Shown here: positions 1-7,928 of the stretch, piece by piece
Numbering within the stretch: the stretch's first letter is position 1
Layout: each line of letters starts with the position of its first letter
Source: Rufibacter roseus
Lineage (GTDB): Bacteria > Bacteroidota > Bacteroidia > Cytophagales > Hymenobacteraceae
NCBI RefSeq assembly: GCF_001647285.1
Contig: NZ_LRML01000004.1
Coordinates: 372,001-436,000 of the forward strand
DNA: 64,000 bases
Reading direction: 5' to 3'
Notes under the pieces: model-generated
Told to the model about the DNA's origin: nothing
Database searches by the model: none
What the model saw: only the letters and a program-made list of their open reading frames with translations
Program-made: the position numbers and the translations under genes

Positions 1-2337
1 GTCAGAGGCTGGGCGCGCGTTTTTCTGAAAGGGATAATGGCCTTGGTACTCTTCTTTTTCATCTTCTACCTGATGGTGTACATCGGGTTCTTCGGCAACA
101 TGCCCTCTCAGCGGAAACTCAAAGCGGTGCAGAACAACATGCCCTCTGAGGTGTACACTGCTGATGGTGTTCTGATTGGTCGCTTTTTTATCCAGGACCG
201 GACCAATGTAAAGTATGATAAGATTGCCGAGCCTGCCATTCATGCCCTCATTGCCACCGAAGATGCTCGTTTCTACGAGCACGGCGGCGTAGACTACAGG
301 AGCCTGGCCCGCGTACTCATAAAAACCTTGCTCCTGCAGAAAGAAACATCAGGCGGGGGCAGCACCATATCTCAGCAGATTATCAAAAACCTCTTCCCGC
401 GCAAGAGCCTTGGGGTTCTATCTATGCCTGTGAACAAGCTACGCGAGGCTATTCTGGCTAAGCGGCTAGAGCAGGTGTACAACAAGCAGGAGATTCTGGA
501 GCTGTACCTGAATACTGTGCCCATGGGTGGCAATATCTACGGCATTGAATCAGCGGCTCGCCGGTTTTTCAGCACCTCCGCAGACTCCTTAAAAACCGAA
601 GAAGCCGCCGTGCTGATTGGCCTGCTTAAAGGTACTACTTATTATCACCCCAGATTACACCCAGAGCGTTCCAAAATCCGGCGGAATGTGGTGCTTGCCC
701 AAATGGAGAAGTATGGTTTCCTCACTGCCGCCCAAACAGATTCGCTGCAGGCCCTCCCCCTCAAGCTTAGATATAACCCCTACTCGCATAACACCGGTTT
801 GGCTACCTATTTCAGAGAGCACCTGCGGGAGGAATTAAGCCAATGGGTATCCCAAGTAGATAAGCCCAACGGAGAGCCATACAACCTGTACACCGATGGT
901 CTGAAAATCACCACCACCCTAGACAGCCGCGCCCAACGGCACGCGGAGGCTTCCTTAAAGAAGCGGATGTACTCGCTACAAATTGATTTTGACAAGCACT
1001 GGGGCAAGAGGGCACCATGGTCGGGGCAGCCGGAAATATTAACCGCAGCCAAGCAAAGGTCGCTTCGGTACAAGCGCCTGAAAGAGGCCGGGGCATCTGA
1101 AGAGGAGATAAACGAAATTTTCAATACCCCAGTAAAGATGAACGTTTTCCGCTGGAGTGGCACTACCTCCCGTACCCTCTCCCCCTTAGATTCTATTAGG
1201 CATTACCTGCGGTACCTGAATGCGGGCTTTCTGGCTATGGAGCCAGAAACTGGCTACATCAGGGCTTGGGTAGGCGGCATCAATCACTCCTTTTTCAAAT
1301 ATGACCACGTGCGTGCCAAGCGTCAGATTGGCTCCACATTCAAGCCCATTGTATATGCTGCTGCCCTTGAGAAAGGCATTGCCCCCTGCTCCTATTTTTC
1401 AAATGACCGTCGCACTTTTCCGGATTATGAAAACTGGTCGCCCCGCAATGCTGATAATCAATATGGCGGAGCTTATTCCATGCAAGGAGCCCTCACCCAA
1501 TCAGTGAACACCGTGGCCGTGAACGTGGCGCTCCAGGCGGGTCTGCCCAGTGTCATCAACACAGCCAAAAGCTTGGGCATTACTGACCAGATTCCGGAAA
1601 CACCAGCCATTGCCCTAGGCACCATGGATGCCAATCTTCTGGAAATGGTGACCGCCTACGCCACCTTGGCCAATGGCGGATACGAGGTTGAGCCACGGTA
1701 CATTCTTAAAATTGAGGACCGGCAGAATAGGGTCCTATTAGACTACACCACACCTGAAGAAAACAGAAGAAAGATTCTGTCTAGCCAAACGACCGCTCTG
1801 CTACGCCCCATGCTAGAGAGTGTCATCAGCCAAGGCACCGGCCGCCGCCTACGAAGCACCTATAACTTAAAGATGGACATAGCGGGCAAAACCGGCACCA
1901 CGCAATCGCACGCCGATGGCTGGTTTGTGGGCTTCACGCCTGACTTGGTAGCCGGGGCTTGGGTAGGTGGCGAGGACCGCCGCATTCGCTTCCGTGATTT
2001 GAAACTAGGTGAGGGCGCCAATACAGCGTTGCCTATTTGGGCAGGTTTCTTCCAACGCCTTACCAAAGAAAGAGAGTTTAGAGGCTACGCTACGAGTAAA
2101 TTCCCTGCCATTCCGGAGGCACTTCGCGGTTACCTGAACTGTCCGCCTTACCAACCGCCTGCTCCTGTTGCCCCACCTGAAGAGGAACGTGGAATTGATA
2201 AGTTTCTGGAAAAGGCGGAGAGGAAGTTGAAAGACTTTTTTAAAGGGAAGAAAAAGAAAAAGAAGGAAAAAGATTGGCAGGAGGAGTTGGAGGAAGAGAT
2301 TGAAAGAAAGCAGCGGGGAAGAGGACGCGGGAATTAG
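1..2337 (+). CDS. Penicillin-binding protein 1A-type bifunctional transglycosylase/transpeptidase (5' end outside window)
   Basis: Class A PBP that polymerises glycan strands and cross-links stem peptides in the periplasm. The frame is open from base 1, so the true start lies upstream; the first internal ATG is at 37 and residues are counted from there. One membrane segment (about residues 1-20) is followed by a GT51 domain with the EDxxFxxHxG motif (E75 as catalytic Glu) and GGSTISQQ. The transpeptidase domain has S433-x-x-K436, S489-V-N491 and K618-T-G-T. The C-terminus is a lysine/glutamate-rich charged tail. All catalytic motifs are present, so the enzyme should be active. The next genes are on the other strand, and a 513-bp repeat element lies between this gene and the strong hairpin at 3008-3064. 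Confidence 0.93.
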   Translation, partial: VRGWARVFLKGIMALVLFFFIFYLMVYIGFFGNMPSQRKLKAVQNNMPSEVYTADGVLIGRFFIQDRTNVKYDKIAEPAIHALIATEDARFYEHGGVDYRSLARVLIKTLLLQKETSGGGSTISQQIIKNLFPRKSLGVLSMPVNKLREAILAKRLEQVYNKQEILELYLNTVPMGGNIYGIESAARRFFSTSADSLKTEEAAVLIGLLKGTTYYHPRLHPERSKIRRNVVLAQMEKYGFLTAAQTDSLQALPLKLRYNPYSHNTGLATYFREHLREELSQWVSQVDKPNGEPYNLYTDGLKITTTLDSRAQRHAEASLKKRMYSLQIDFDKHWGKRAPWSGQPEILTAAKQRSLRYKRLKEAGASEEEINEIFNTPVKMNVFRWSGTTSRTLSPLDSIRHYLRYLNAGFLAMEPETGYIRAWVGGINHSFFKYDHVRAKRQIGSTFKPIVYAAALEKGIAPCSYFSNDRRTFPDYENWSPRNADNQYGGAYSMQGALTQSVNTVAVNVALQAGLPSVINTAKSLGITDQIPETPAIALGTMDANLLEMVTAYATLANGGYEVEPRYILKIEDRQNRVLLDYTTPEENRRKILSSQTTALLRPMLESVISQGTGRRLRSTYNLKMDIAGKTGTTQSHADGWFVGFTPDLVAGAWVGGEDRRIRFRDLKLGEGANTALPIWAGFFQRLTKEREFRGYATSKFPAIPEALRGYLNCPPYQPPAPVAPPEEERGIDKFLEKAERKLKDFFKGKKKKKKEKDWQEELEEEIERKQRGRGRGN

Positions 2338-2460
2338 GTTTAATTTGATGCTGAACAATAAGACCTCGCTTCAAAAACACATTTACCTGCAAAAAGCAGA
2401 TTCTCCAAGAATAGTTCTGCTCATTTCTATAGTCAAATGCTAAATACACGCCAGCTAAGA

Positions 2461-2502
2461 GCAGATTCTCCCCTTGAGGGGAGCGTAGAGGGGTGTTTAC
2501 AC
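2461..2502 (+). repeat. Left inverted repeat of the DUF559 element
   Basis: 42 bp; starts GCAGATTCTCC, has the palindrome CTCCCCTTGAGGGGAG and ends GTGTTTACAC. One mismatch to the reverse complement of 2932-2973. It lies 24 bp past the DUF559 stop codon. Confidence 0.9.
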
Positions 2503-2526
2503 AGGAGAGCAAACATTTCTGCTCCT

Positions 2527-2901
2527 TCACTTTTGCTGGATCTTATACTCTTCCACCCAGTGAAGAATCTCATCCAACACCCAAGATATTCTTCTCTTAA
2601 CATCGATGTCTTCAAATCTAATAATTCTTACTCCATACGCCTTCAACGCTTCTTCTCTGTTTGTATCATACTCAACCTTTTCATTGTGGCTGTCTCCGTC
2701 TACCTCAATAGCTAGTCCTATTTCATGGCTGTAGAAATCAACAATGAAATTGAGCATAGGCACTTGTCGGTGGAATTGCACTCCGAGCTTTCTGTCCTTT
2801 ATCTCTTCCCAAAGCAGAACTTCAGAGAGTGTGCTATTTTTACGAAGTTGTCTTGCTTTCTCACGTAAGTCTGGCCGGTATGGGATAATTCTGTTTGGCA
2901 T
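2527..2901 (-). CDS. DUF559 domain protein (Vsr/PD-(D/E)xK-like endonuclease fold)
   Basis: A 124-residue protein of the DUF559 (COG2852) family, related to very-short-patch-repair endonucleases. The family signature is present: the N-terminal LR...ST.SE..LW segment, QFHRQVP around residues 42-48, then D55 and E66-V-D68-G, which fit the acidic residues of a PD-(D/E)xK-type core. The start at 2901 (MPNRIIPY) is usual for the family. Function is unproven; nicking or cutting of DNA is inferred from the fold. The gene fills almost the whole space between the 42-bp inverted repeats, so it may act on them. Confidence 0.88.
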   Translation of the reverse strand: MPNRIIPYRPDLREKARQLRKNSTLSEVLLWEEIKDRKLGVQFHRQVPMLNFIVDFYSHEIGLAIEVDGDSHNEKVEYDTNREEALKAYGVRIIRFEDIDVKRRISWVLDEILHWVEEYKIQQK

Positions 2902-2931
2902 TCCTATATCTACGGAATCGTGGACCGGCAG

Positions 2932-2973
2932 GTGTAAACACCCCTCTTCGCTCCCCTCAAGGGGAGAATCTGC
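2932..2973 (-). repeat. Right inverted repeat of the DUF559 element
   Basis: 42 bp, inverted copy of 2461-2502 with one mismatch. The neighbouring inner sequence CGTGGACC (2918-2925) is also found beside the related repeat at 63678-63717, so homology runs past the repeat itself. Confidence 0.9.
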
Positions 2974-3007
2974 TTTTGGTACCTGCGTTCACAATTGTGC
3001 CAACCCT

Positions 3008-3064
3008 AAACAGAAACAGAGAAGCCCCACCAGTTAAACTGGTGGGGCTTCTCTGTTTCTGTTT
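3008..3064. terminator. Very long bidirectional terminator hairpin
   Basis: A 28-bp perfect stem (3008-3035 with 3037-3064), core GCCCCACCAGTT, flanked by A and T runs. It lies downstream of folB (minus strand) and, but for the DUF559 element, of the PBP1A gene (plus strand). It probably ends transcription from both sides. Confidence 0.85.
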
Positions 3065-3097
3065 TTTGCCTATTTCCTCAAAAACAGGCCGAAAAAG
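3061..3097. repeat. Dispersed palindrome family, copy 1
   Basis: Imperfect copy of the window-wide palindrome; the right arm AAAACAGGCCGAAAAA is well conserved and the left arm is decayed. Between folB and the long hairpin. Confidence 0.6.
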
Positions 3098-3108
3098 ACT
3101 AACTGTTA

Positions 3109-3471
3109 TTACTTACTTCTCTCCTGCTCCAACGTCACTTTGGCTTTGTGGCAGATACCGCCGAGCGGAGGGTTGAACTTAGACACGCTGACTTTTACCT
3201 GCTGCACAAACGGGAACTCCTGAAATACGCCTTCAATGATGCGGTGACCCAGGTGCTCCAATAAACGCGCGGGCAAACTCATCTCGTGCAAGACCAGTTT
3301 ATAGAGGCGTTCGTAGTTCACCGTTTCATCCAGGTTGTCTGAGGCGGCGGCGGCGTGCAAATCGGTTTGGATGTAGAGGTCTACGCCGTATTTGTTGCCA
3401 ATTTTCTGCTCCTCGTCATAAAACCCATGGAAGGCGAAGAACTCCATGCCCTCCAGCGCAATTTGTCCCAT
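3109..3471 (-). CDS. folB: Dihydroneopterin aldolase
   Basis: Cytoplasmic folate enzyme that cleaves 7,8-dihydroneopterin to 6-hydroxymethyl-dihydropterin and glycolaldehyde. The 120-residue length is typical. It begins with the family pattern (GMEFFAFHGFYDEE), has the conserved NYE segment at about 52-54 and the C-terminal KFNPPLGG segment carrying the catalytic lysine. It ends the leftward run WD40 - DivIVA - folB, 12 bp after the DivIVA-domain gene, so co-transcription is likely. No other folate genes are in the window. Confidence 0.93.
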   Translation of the reverse strand: MGQIALEGMEFFAFHGFYDEEQKIGNKYGVDLYIQTDLHAAAASDNLDETVNYERLYKLVLHEMSLPARLLEHLGHRIIEGVFQEFPFVQQVKVSVSKFNPPLGGICHKAKVTLEQERSK

Positions 3472-3483
3472 ACGTGTGGCAGC

Positions 3484-4497
3484 CTATAGTTCATCGAAGA
3501 AAGAGCCACCGCCGGCTACTGCTGGGGCTGGTTCTCTCTTGGTCATAGGCGGCTGTACCTCTGGTGTGGTAGGCACTGGTTGCTCGCGCTCTGGTTCTGG
3601 CTCCTCTACAGGCGTTGGGCTTGGGGCCGGTATGGTATCTGGCTGCGGATCTTCGCGTCTTGGCGGATCAATAGACGGCGTAGGAATAGCTGGCGGCACA
3701 ATTTCTGGCGTGCGAGGGCTTACATCTGGAGCCGGATTAGGCGTGGGCACGGCCGGAATGGTACCTGGGGTATCTGGAATTGCTTCGCGGCTACCTCCGC
3801 CATAGGCCTGTGGCTCGTCAGCTACTACTGGAGCTGGAGCCGGGGCTACATGGGTTGATACTGCCGGTGCGGCGATGGATGGTGCTGATTCTAGTGATTT
3901 CATAAAAGCATCGTTATCATTGTCGGGCCGCTTGGCTTTGGCTTGCGCGGCTCTTGATAAGATACTCCCGATGGCTGCTTTGGGTTTTGCCTTGGTCTTT
4001 TCTACTTTCTCCAAGGCGTCCGAGGCCAAGCTCTGCAAGTCACGGACCATGCTCTCCAGGTAATCTTCCAGGCGCAGGTAGTCCAACTCTAGATTTTTGA
4101 CCTCGGCTTGCATGTCAGAAATGGTTTTATCGGCTTGCTGGAAGGCGTTGTCTACCATGCTTCTGGCTTTTTGCCGCGCGGCCTCCAGAATCTGGTCGGC
4201 CTGTAGTTGGGCTTCCCGTATTTGCAGGTCGGCGGCTTTAGAAGCTTGCTCAACCATGCTGTTGCTGGTGTCTTCGGCGGTCTTGAGTGTTTTGTAGAGC
4301 GATGATTCCACCTCGCGCATTTTCTGCGTTTCACGGGTGGCGGCTTCCAACTTCACTTTCAGGTCTTTGTTTTCGTCTTGCAGCTTCTCCCACTGCTGAG
4401 ACAAATTAAGCAAAAAGGCTTGTACCTCATCCTTGTCCAACCCTCTGAACGCTTTTTCAAACGTTTTCTGTCTGATTTCTAACGGTGTAATCTTCAT
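3484..4497 (-). CDS. DivIVA-domain coiled-coil protein
   Basis: The N-terminus (MKITPLEIRQKTFEKAFRG) is the DivIVA/GpsB-type membrane-targeting domain. A long coiled coil follows (about residues 25-160), then an alanine/lysine stretch and a proline-rich, probably disordered tail (about 205-320), ending FFDEL. DivIVA proteins scaffold growth or division complexes at curved membranes; the exact role here is unknown. I chose the ATG at 4497, not the upstream ATG at 4521, because it begins the domain exactly and leaves a 2-bp gap after the WD40 stop codon. Length is about 337 residues. Confidence 0.85.
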   Translation of the reverse strand: MKITPLEIRQKTFEKAFRGLDKDEVQAFLLNLSQQWEKLQDENKDLKVKLEAATRETQKMREVESSLYKTLKTAEDTSNSMVEQASKAADLQIREAQLQADQILEAARQKARSMVDNAFQQADKTISDMQAEVKNLELDYLRLEDYLESMVRDLQSLASDALEKVEKTKAKPKAAIGSILSRAAQAKAKRPDNDNDAFMKSLESAPSIAAPAVSTHVAPAPAPVVADEPQAYGGGSREAIPDTPGTIPAVPTPNPAPDVSPRTPEIVPPAIPTPSIDPPRREDPQPDTIPAPSPTPVEEPEPEREQPVPTTPEVQPPMTKREPAPAVAGGGSFFDEL

Positions 4498-4499
4498 AT

Positions 4500-5423
4500 C
4501 TACTTCAAGGTTAACGCCCAAACCGCAATGCTACGGTCATCGCTACACGAAACTAACTGATTCCAATGACTAGACCAAAACAATTTATTCACTGATGTGC
4601 CGTGACCTGCGTGGCGGGCTTTATCTATCACTTTCAGCAATTTAAAACTCTGGGCATCCCACACCTTAATGGATTTGTCCATGCTGCAGGTGGCAAATAA
4701 TCGGCCATTGGGGCTGAAGGCAATGTGGTTGAGCGTGAAGAGGTGCGCAATAACGCTTACGTGCTCGGTATAAACGTTTTCCACGTCCCACACTTTCAGG
4801 TGGGCATCACGACTGCCGCTGAGCAAATAGTTACCATCAGGAGTATAGGCTACAGTGAACACGGAATTGGTGTGGCTTGCCAGCGTCTGCTTTACCTCCA
4901 GCGTTTCAGGGTCTAGGATCTGAATTTGGTGGTCGCTCAGACCCACGGCTATTTCCTGCTTCTCCGGGTGAAGCGCAATGGCCCGCACACTTTTCTCCGA
5001 GAGCCTCACCGCTTTTTGCACTTCCAACTTTTCAAGGTCTATGCTTACTAACGTACCATCACCCAAGCCTACAAAGACCAGCTGGCTTTGGGCGGAATAT
5101 TGAATATCAAAAATAGCGGCGGGCGGCAGCGGAATGGTTTTCACAATTTGTTTCTGCTCCAAATCCAGCACTTCCAGGCTGTTTTGGTTGTGGCCAATGA
5201 GCAGCCAATTCCGCTCGGGCACGTACCTAAGCGCGTACACACTGGAACTCACCTTGGCTATTAATTCGCCCTGCTCTGGGTTGGTCAGGTCCCAGCGCAC
5301 CACCATTCCATCGGCTCCGGCAGAAAAGAATTTCTGGTTCTCAGGCGCGCGCTCTAACGTGTATACACAGTCGCGGTGGCCGGTGAGGGTGGTGACTTTT
5401 TCAACCTGAAACGGACTTGCCAT
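4500..5423 (-). CDS. WD40 repeat beta-propeller protein
   Basis: A 307-residue protein made almost entirely of WD40 repeats (clear units ending VVRWDL, LKVWDVE, IKVWDAQ, IAVWAL), about seven blades, so one propeller. No signal peptide or enzyme motif is seen, so it is probably a cytoplasmic scaffold. The gap to the DivIVA-domain gene is only 2 bp, suggesting co-translation and perhaps a physical link; partners are not known from sequence. Start at 5423, divergent from the phosphopantetheinyl transferase. Confidence 0.85.
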   Translation of the reverse strand: MASPFQVEKVTTLTGHRDCVYTLERAPENQKFFSAGADGMVVRWDLTNPEQGELIAKVSSSVYALRYVPERNWLLIGHNQNSLEVLDLEQKQIVKTIPLPPAAIFDIQYSAQSQLVFVGLGDGTLVSIDLEKLEVQKAVRLSEKSVRAIALHPEKQEIAVGLSDHQIQILDPETLEVKQTLASHTNSVFTVAYTPDGNYLLSGSRDAHLKVWDVENVYTEHVSVIAHLFTLNHIAFSPNGRLFATCSMDKSIKVWDAQSFKLLKVIDKARHAGHGTSVNKLFWSSHWNQLVSCSDDRSIAVWALTLK

Positions 5424-5446
5424 GGAGAAACGGGAAAGGTGAAATG

Positions 5447-5486
5447 CTATTTTTGGCTAAATTTACCAAAAACAGCCCGAAAACAG
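5447..5486. repeat. Dispersed palindrome family, copy 2
   Basis: Core TATTTTTGGCTAAATTTA, loop, AAAAACAGCCCGAAAACA. It lies in the divergent gap between the WD40 gene and the phosphopantetheinyl transferase, so here it sits in a promoter or 5' leader rather than after a gene. Confidence 0.75.
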
Positions 5487-5509
5487 ATTTTCTTCTGCTT
5501 TATTTGCCT

Positions 5510-6181
5510 ATGCCCCTTCTGCGCGTAAAACAGCTAAACTCCACCTCTTACCTTGGCCTATGGCGAGTTGAGGAAACAGTGGAGCAACTGCGGGCATCTT
5601 TACTGGAGCTTCGGCCGAGCCACGAAATACCCGTCTTCAAAGCAGAAACAAGAAACAAAGAGTGGTTGGCAGCCAGAATATTAGCCTACACATTACTGGC
5701 CGAACTGACGCATGAGCCGGTACTGCTGGAGAAGCACGAAACGGGGCAACCCTACTGTACAGCTGAACATCTTCAAGTCTCCCTTACGCATTCTGGACCT
5801 TGGGTGGCGGCTCTTATTTCAGCTACTTACAGAGTTGGCATAGATATTGAACAGAAGGGTAACAAGGTAGAGCGGCTCATCTCTAAATTTATGAATGAAA
5901 TCGAGCTAGCCGCTGTAGAAAACAGACCTGAAAAAATGCACCTGTATTGGAGCGCGAAAGAAACCTTGTACAAAGTGTATAGCCATAAAAAGCTGCTGTT
6001 CAAGGAGAACATTCGGCTTCAATATTTTGATCTTCAGCCGGAAGGACAGTTCAAGGGCAGAGTACAGACAGATAACTTCAAGGAAGATTATGACGTTTTG
6101 TACGAATCTACCCCAGATTACGTGTTAACCTATACGTTGGCGCCTCTTGCAGAGACACAAGATGTAAGACACAAGACGTAA
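5510..6181 (+). CDS. 4'-phosphopantetheinyl transferase (Sfp family)
   Basis: Transfers phosphopantetheine from CoA to a carrier-protein serine (acyl or peptidyl carrier). From the ATG at 5510 the protein has about 223 residues. It carries the magnesium-binding motif V109-G-I-D112-I-E114 and the W147-S-A-K150-E151 motif of the superfamily. The earlier in-frame ATG at 5417 would put the palindrome at 5447-5486 inside the coding sequence, so 5510 is preferred. The C-terminal codons run into a GATGTAAGACACAAGACGTAAG phrase repeat. No carrier-protein or synthase gene is nearby, so it may serve the general acyl carrier protein. Confidence 0.88.
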   Translation: MPLLRVKQLNSTSYLGLWRVEETVEQLRASLLELRPSHEIPVFKAETRNKEWLAARILAYTLLAELTHEPVLLEKHETGQPYCTAEHLQVSLTHSGPWVAALISATYRVGIDIEQKGNKVERLISKFMNEIELAAVENRPEKMHLYWSAKETLYKVYSHKKLLFKENIRLQYFDLQPEGQFKGRVQTDNFKEDYDVLYESTPDYVLTYTLAPLAETQDVRHKT

Positions 6182-6183
6182 GG
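6153..6183. repeat. Short phrase repeat overlapping a gene end
   Basis: Alternating GACACAAG / ATGTAAGAC / GACGTAAG phrases; they supply the last codons of the phosphopantetheinyl transferase. A reverse-complement form ends the window (near 63984-64000). Confidence 0.45.
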
Positions 6184-6197
6184 TTGTTAATACTTAC

Positions 6198-6235
6198 AAG
6201 ATTTTACACGATGATGTAAAGGTTTAAAATCTTGA
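6198..6235. terminator. Possible weak terminator hairpin
   Basis: A 10-bp stem CAAGATTTTA / TAAAATCTTG with an 18-nt loop, just after the phosphopantetheinyl transferase. A+T-rich and without a clean T run, so only tentative. Confidence 0.35.
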
Positions 6236-6267
6236 GTCTAACGTCCTGAATCCATAAAAAAAGAAAT

Positions 6268-6864
6268 ATGAAACGAATTTACACCCTAGCCCTCACATTG
6301 CTGATAGGCAGCATGGCCTTTGCTCAAAGCGGTTACCGTGTTGGGGTAAAAGTGGAGGATTTTACGCTTAAGAATCTTCAAGGGCAGGCCGTACCGTTAT
6401 CCAGCTTTAATGATGCCCAACTGGTAGTAGTGGTGTTCACCAGCGTAAAATGCCCTTATGCCAAATCTTATGAGGCGCGTTTGCAACAACTTGATCAGAC
6501 ATATGCGGGGCGGGGCGTTCGGTTTGTTTATGTCAATGCACCAATAGGTTTGGAAGAAGGCACCGCTCCCAAAGCCCAGCCTGACGACGCAACTGCCAAC
6601 AATCTCAATTATCCTTATTTAGTAGACGAGGGCCAGCAACTCAGTAAGCAATTCGGCGCCACAAAAGCCCCAGAGGTATTCGTGCTGCAAAATTCACCTG
6701 ATGGTTTCTTTCTGCGCTACAAAGGCGCCATTGACGATAATCCGCAGGTGGAGTCATACGTGAAAGAAAGATATTTAGCCAGTGCCCTTGATAATCTGTT
6801 GGCGGGCCGCTCCGTTGGCACCTCTGAACGCCGTGCCACCGGGTGTATGATTAAACGCTTTTAG
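6268..6864 (+). CDS. Secreted redoxin/thioredoxin-family protein
   Basis: A 198-residue protein with a signal peptide (MKRIYTLALTLLIGSMAFAQ) and a thioredoxin-like AhpC/TSA-type fold. The active-site region is SVKCPYAKSYE, with a single CPYA cysteine near residue 66 rather than CxxC. A second cysteine lies in the C-terminal TGCMIKRF, a tail seen in related Bacteroidota redoxins. It probably acts in the periplasm as a peroxidase or thiol-handling protein; the substrate cannot be read from sequence. Confidence 0.8.
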   Translation: MKRIYTLALTLLIGSMAFAQSGYRVGVKVEDFTLKNLQGQAVPLSSFNDAQLVVVVFTSVKCPYAKSYEARLQQLDQTYAGRGVRFVYVNAPIGLEEGTAPKAQPDDATANNLNYPYLVDEGQQLSKQFGATKAPEVFVLQNSPDGFFLRYKGAIDDNPQVESYVKERYLASALDNLLAGRSVGTSERRATGCMIKRF

Positions 6865-6973
6865 TTGTTGATTGATTATTGTTGATTGTTACTTTCCATA
6901 ATATCACGCTCCTCACTTATGGCGCAAGAAGTTTCTTGCGCCATCTCTATTTCTAGCCTACATCCCCACGTGC

Positions 6974-7009
6974 GTTTTTAACCTGTTTTTAGAAATTCAG
7001 GCCAAAAAC
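6974..7009. repeat. Dispersed palindrome family, copy 3
   Basis: GTTTTTAACCTGTTTTT, loop, TTCAGGCCAAAAAC. Intergenic between the redoxin and the O-methyltransferase, both on the plus strand. Confidence 0.7.
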
Positions 7010-7059
7010 AAATTTCTCTCCCCTCTCACCCGTACCTTTACCCCAGGAACAATTTGTAC

Positions 7060-7083
7060 TTTCTAATTCTTAATTTCTAATTA
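7060..7083. repeat. TAATTTC phrase repeat before the O-methyltransferase
   Basis: Reiterated 7-8-mers (TTCTAATTCTTAATTTC and onward) directly upstream of the ATG at 7091. A near-identical stretch occurs at 10446-10470 after the MFS gene. Confidence 0.5.
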
Positions 7084-7090
7084 AAGAAAT

Positions 7091-7735
7091 ATGGATTTCC
7101 TGGACCCAGACCTGCAGGCTTATGCAGAAGCACACACCACTCCTGAAACTGAGCTTTTGCACCAGCTCAACCGTGAGACGCACCTGAAGGTGATGAAGCC
7201 GCGCATGTTGTCGGGGCATTTGCAGGGGCGTACCTTAGCCATGTTCTCGCAAATGTTGCGCCCGCGCCGGATTCTGGAAATTGGCACCTACACCGGTTAC
7301 TCCGCCCTCTGCCTGACCGAAGGACTTGCCGAAGATGGTATTTTGCACACCATTGATGTAAATGACGAACTGGAAGACATGGTGCGGGACTATATTGAGA
7401 AAGCAGAACTGACTCAGAAAATTCAACTGCACATAGGTCAGGCAGCAGAAGTGATTCCAACTTTAGATGAAGTTTGGGACCTGGTGTTCATTGACGCCGA
7501 TAAAAAGAGCAACGGTGTTTACTATGACATGGTGCTGGACAAGGTGCGGCCGGGTGGCTTCATCATTGCAGATAATGTGCTCTGGAGCGGAAAAGTGGTA
7601 GAAAAATTTCGTTCTAAACTAGACAAAGACACCCAACTGGTACTTGACTTCAACCAGAAAATACACCTAGACCCAAGGGTAGAAAACGTGTTATTGCCTA
7701 TAAGAGACGGTATTCTGGTAATCAGGAAAAAGTAG
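7091..7735 (+). CDS. Class I SAM-dependent O-methyltransferase (COMT-like)
   Basis: A 214-residue member of the Methyltransf_3 (catechol/caffeoyl-CoA O-methyltransferase-like) family. SAM motif I is ILEIGTYTGYSAL (about residues 61-73). The metal-binding region is VFIDADK, followed by DNVLWSGKV. It is cytoplasmic and probably methylates a hydroxyl of a small molecule with Mg2+; the substrate is unknown. It stands alone between two intergenic gaps, so no pathway is suggested by context. Confidence 0.88.
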   Translation: MDFLDPDLQAYAEAHTTPETELLHQLNRETHLKVMKPRMLSGHLQGRTLAMFSQMLRPRRILEIGTYTGYSALCLTEGLAEDGILHTIDVNDELEDMVRDYIEKAELTQKIQLHIGQAAEVIPTLDEVWDLVFIDADKKSNGVYYDMVLDKVRPGGFIIADNVLWSGKVVEKFRSKLDKDTQLVLDFNQKIHLDPRVENVLLPIRDGILVIRKK

Positions 7736-7928
7736 CCCCCATAAATGTGGATAAGCTAGTGGATAAATAGTGGTCCTCTTTATTTCTTTCTCCCTCTCAA
7801 ATTTGCCTACTTTGTAGAAGATTACGCCTGTACAACTAGTTACAATATAGTTAATTAACTATCTACAACTCTAGCATTACAAGAGGACAGGTGTTGTCTT
7901 ATAGTTTTTCTTTGCGAATAGAGTTACC

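Larger units (their letters stand above)
2461..2973. mobile_element. 513-bp inverted-repeat element carrying a DUF559 gene
   Basis: Two 42-bp inverted repeats (2461-2502 and 2932-2973) match at 41 of 42 positions and enclose one gene, the DUF559 protein at 2527-2901. Each repeat contains an inner palindrome (CTCCCCTTGAGGGGAG) and ends inward with GTGTTTACAC. Related repeats without the gene occur at 63678-63810. This is seen directly; calling it mobile is inference. I could not identify a target-site duplication. DUF559 genes beside such CCCC/GGGG repeats are familiar in Bacteroidota, but I know of no named transposon family for them. Confidence 0.6.

Noticed and set aside
3446-3805. Gly/Ser-rich plus-strand frame
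   Set aside because: Product of reading the proline-rich tail of the DivIVA-domain gene on the opposite strand.
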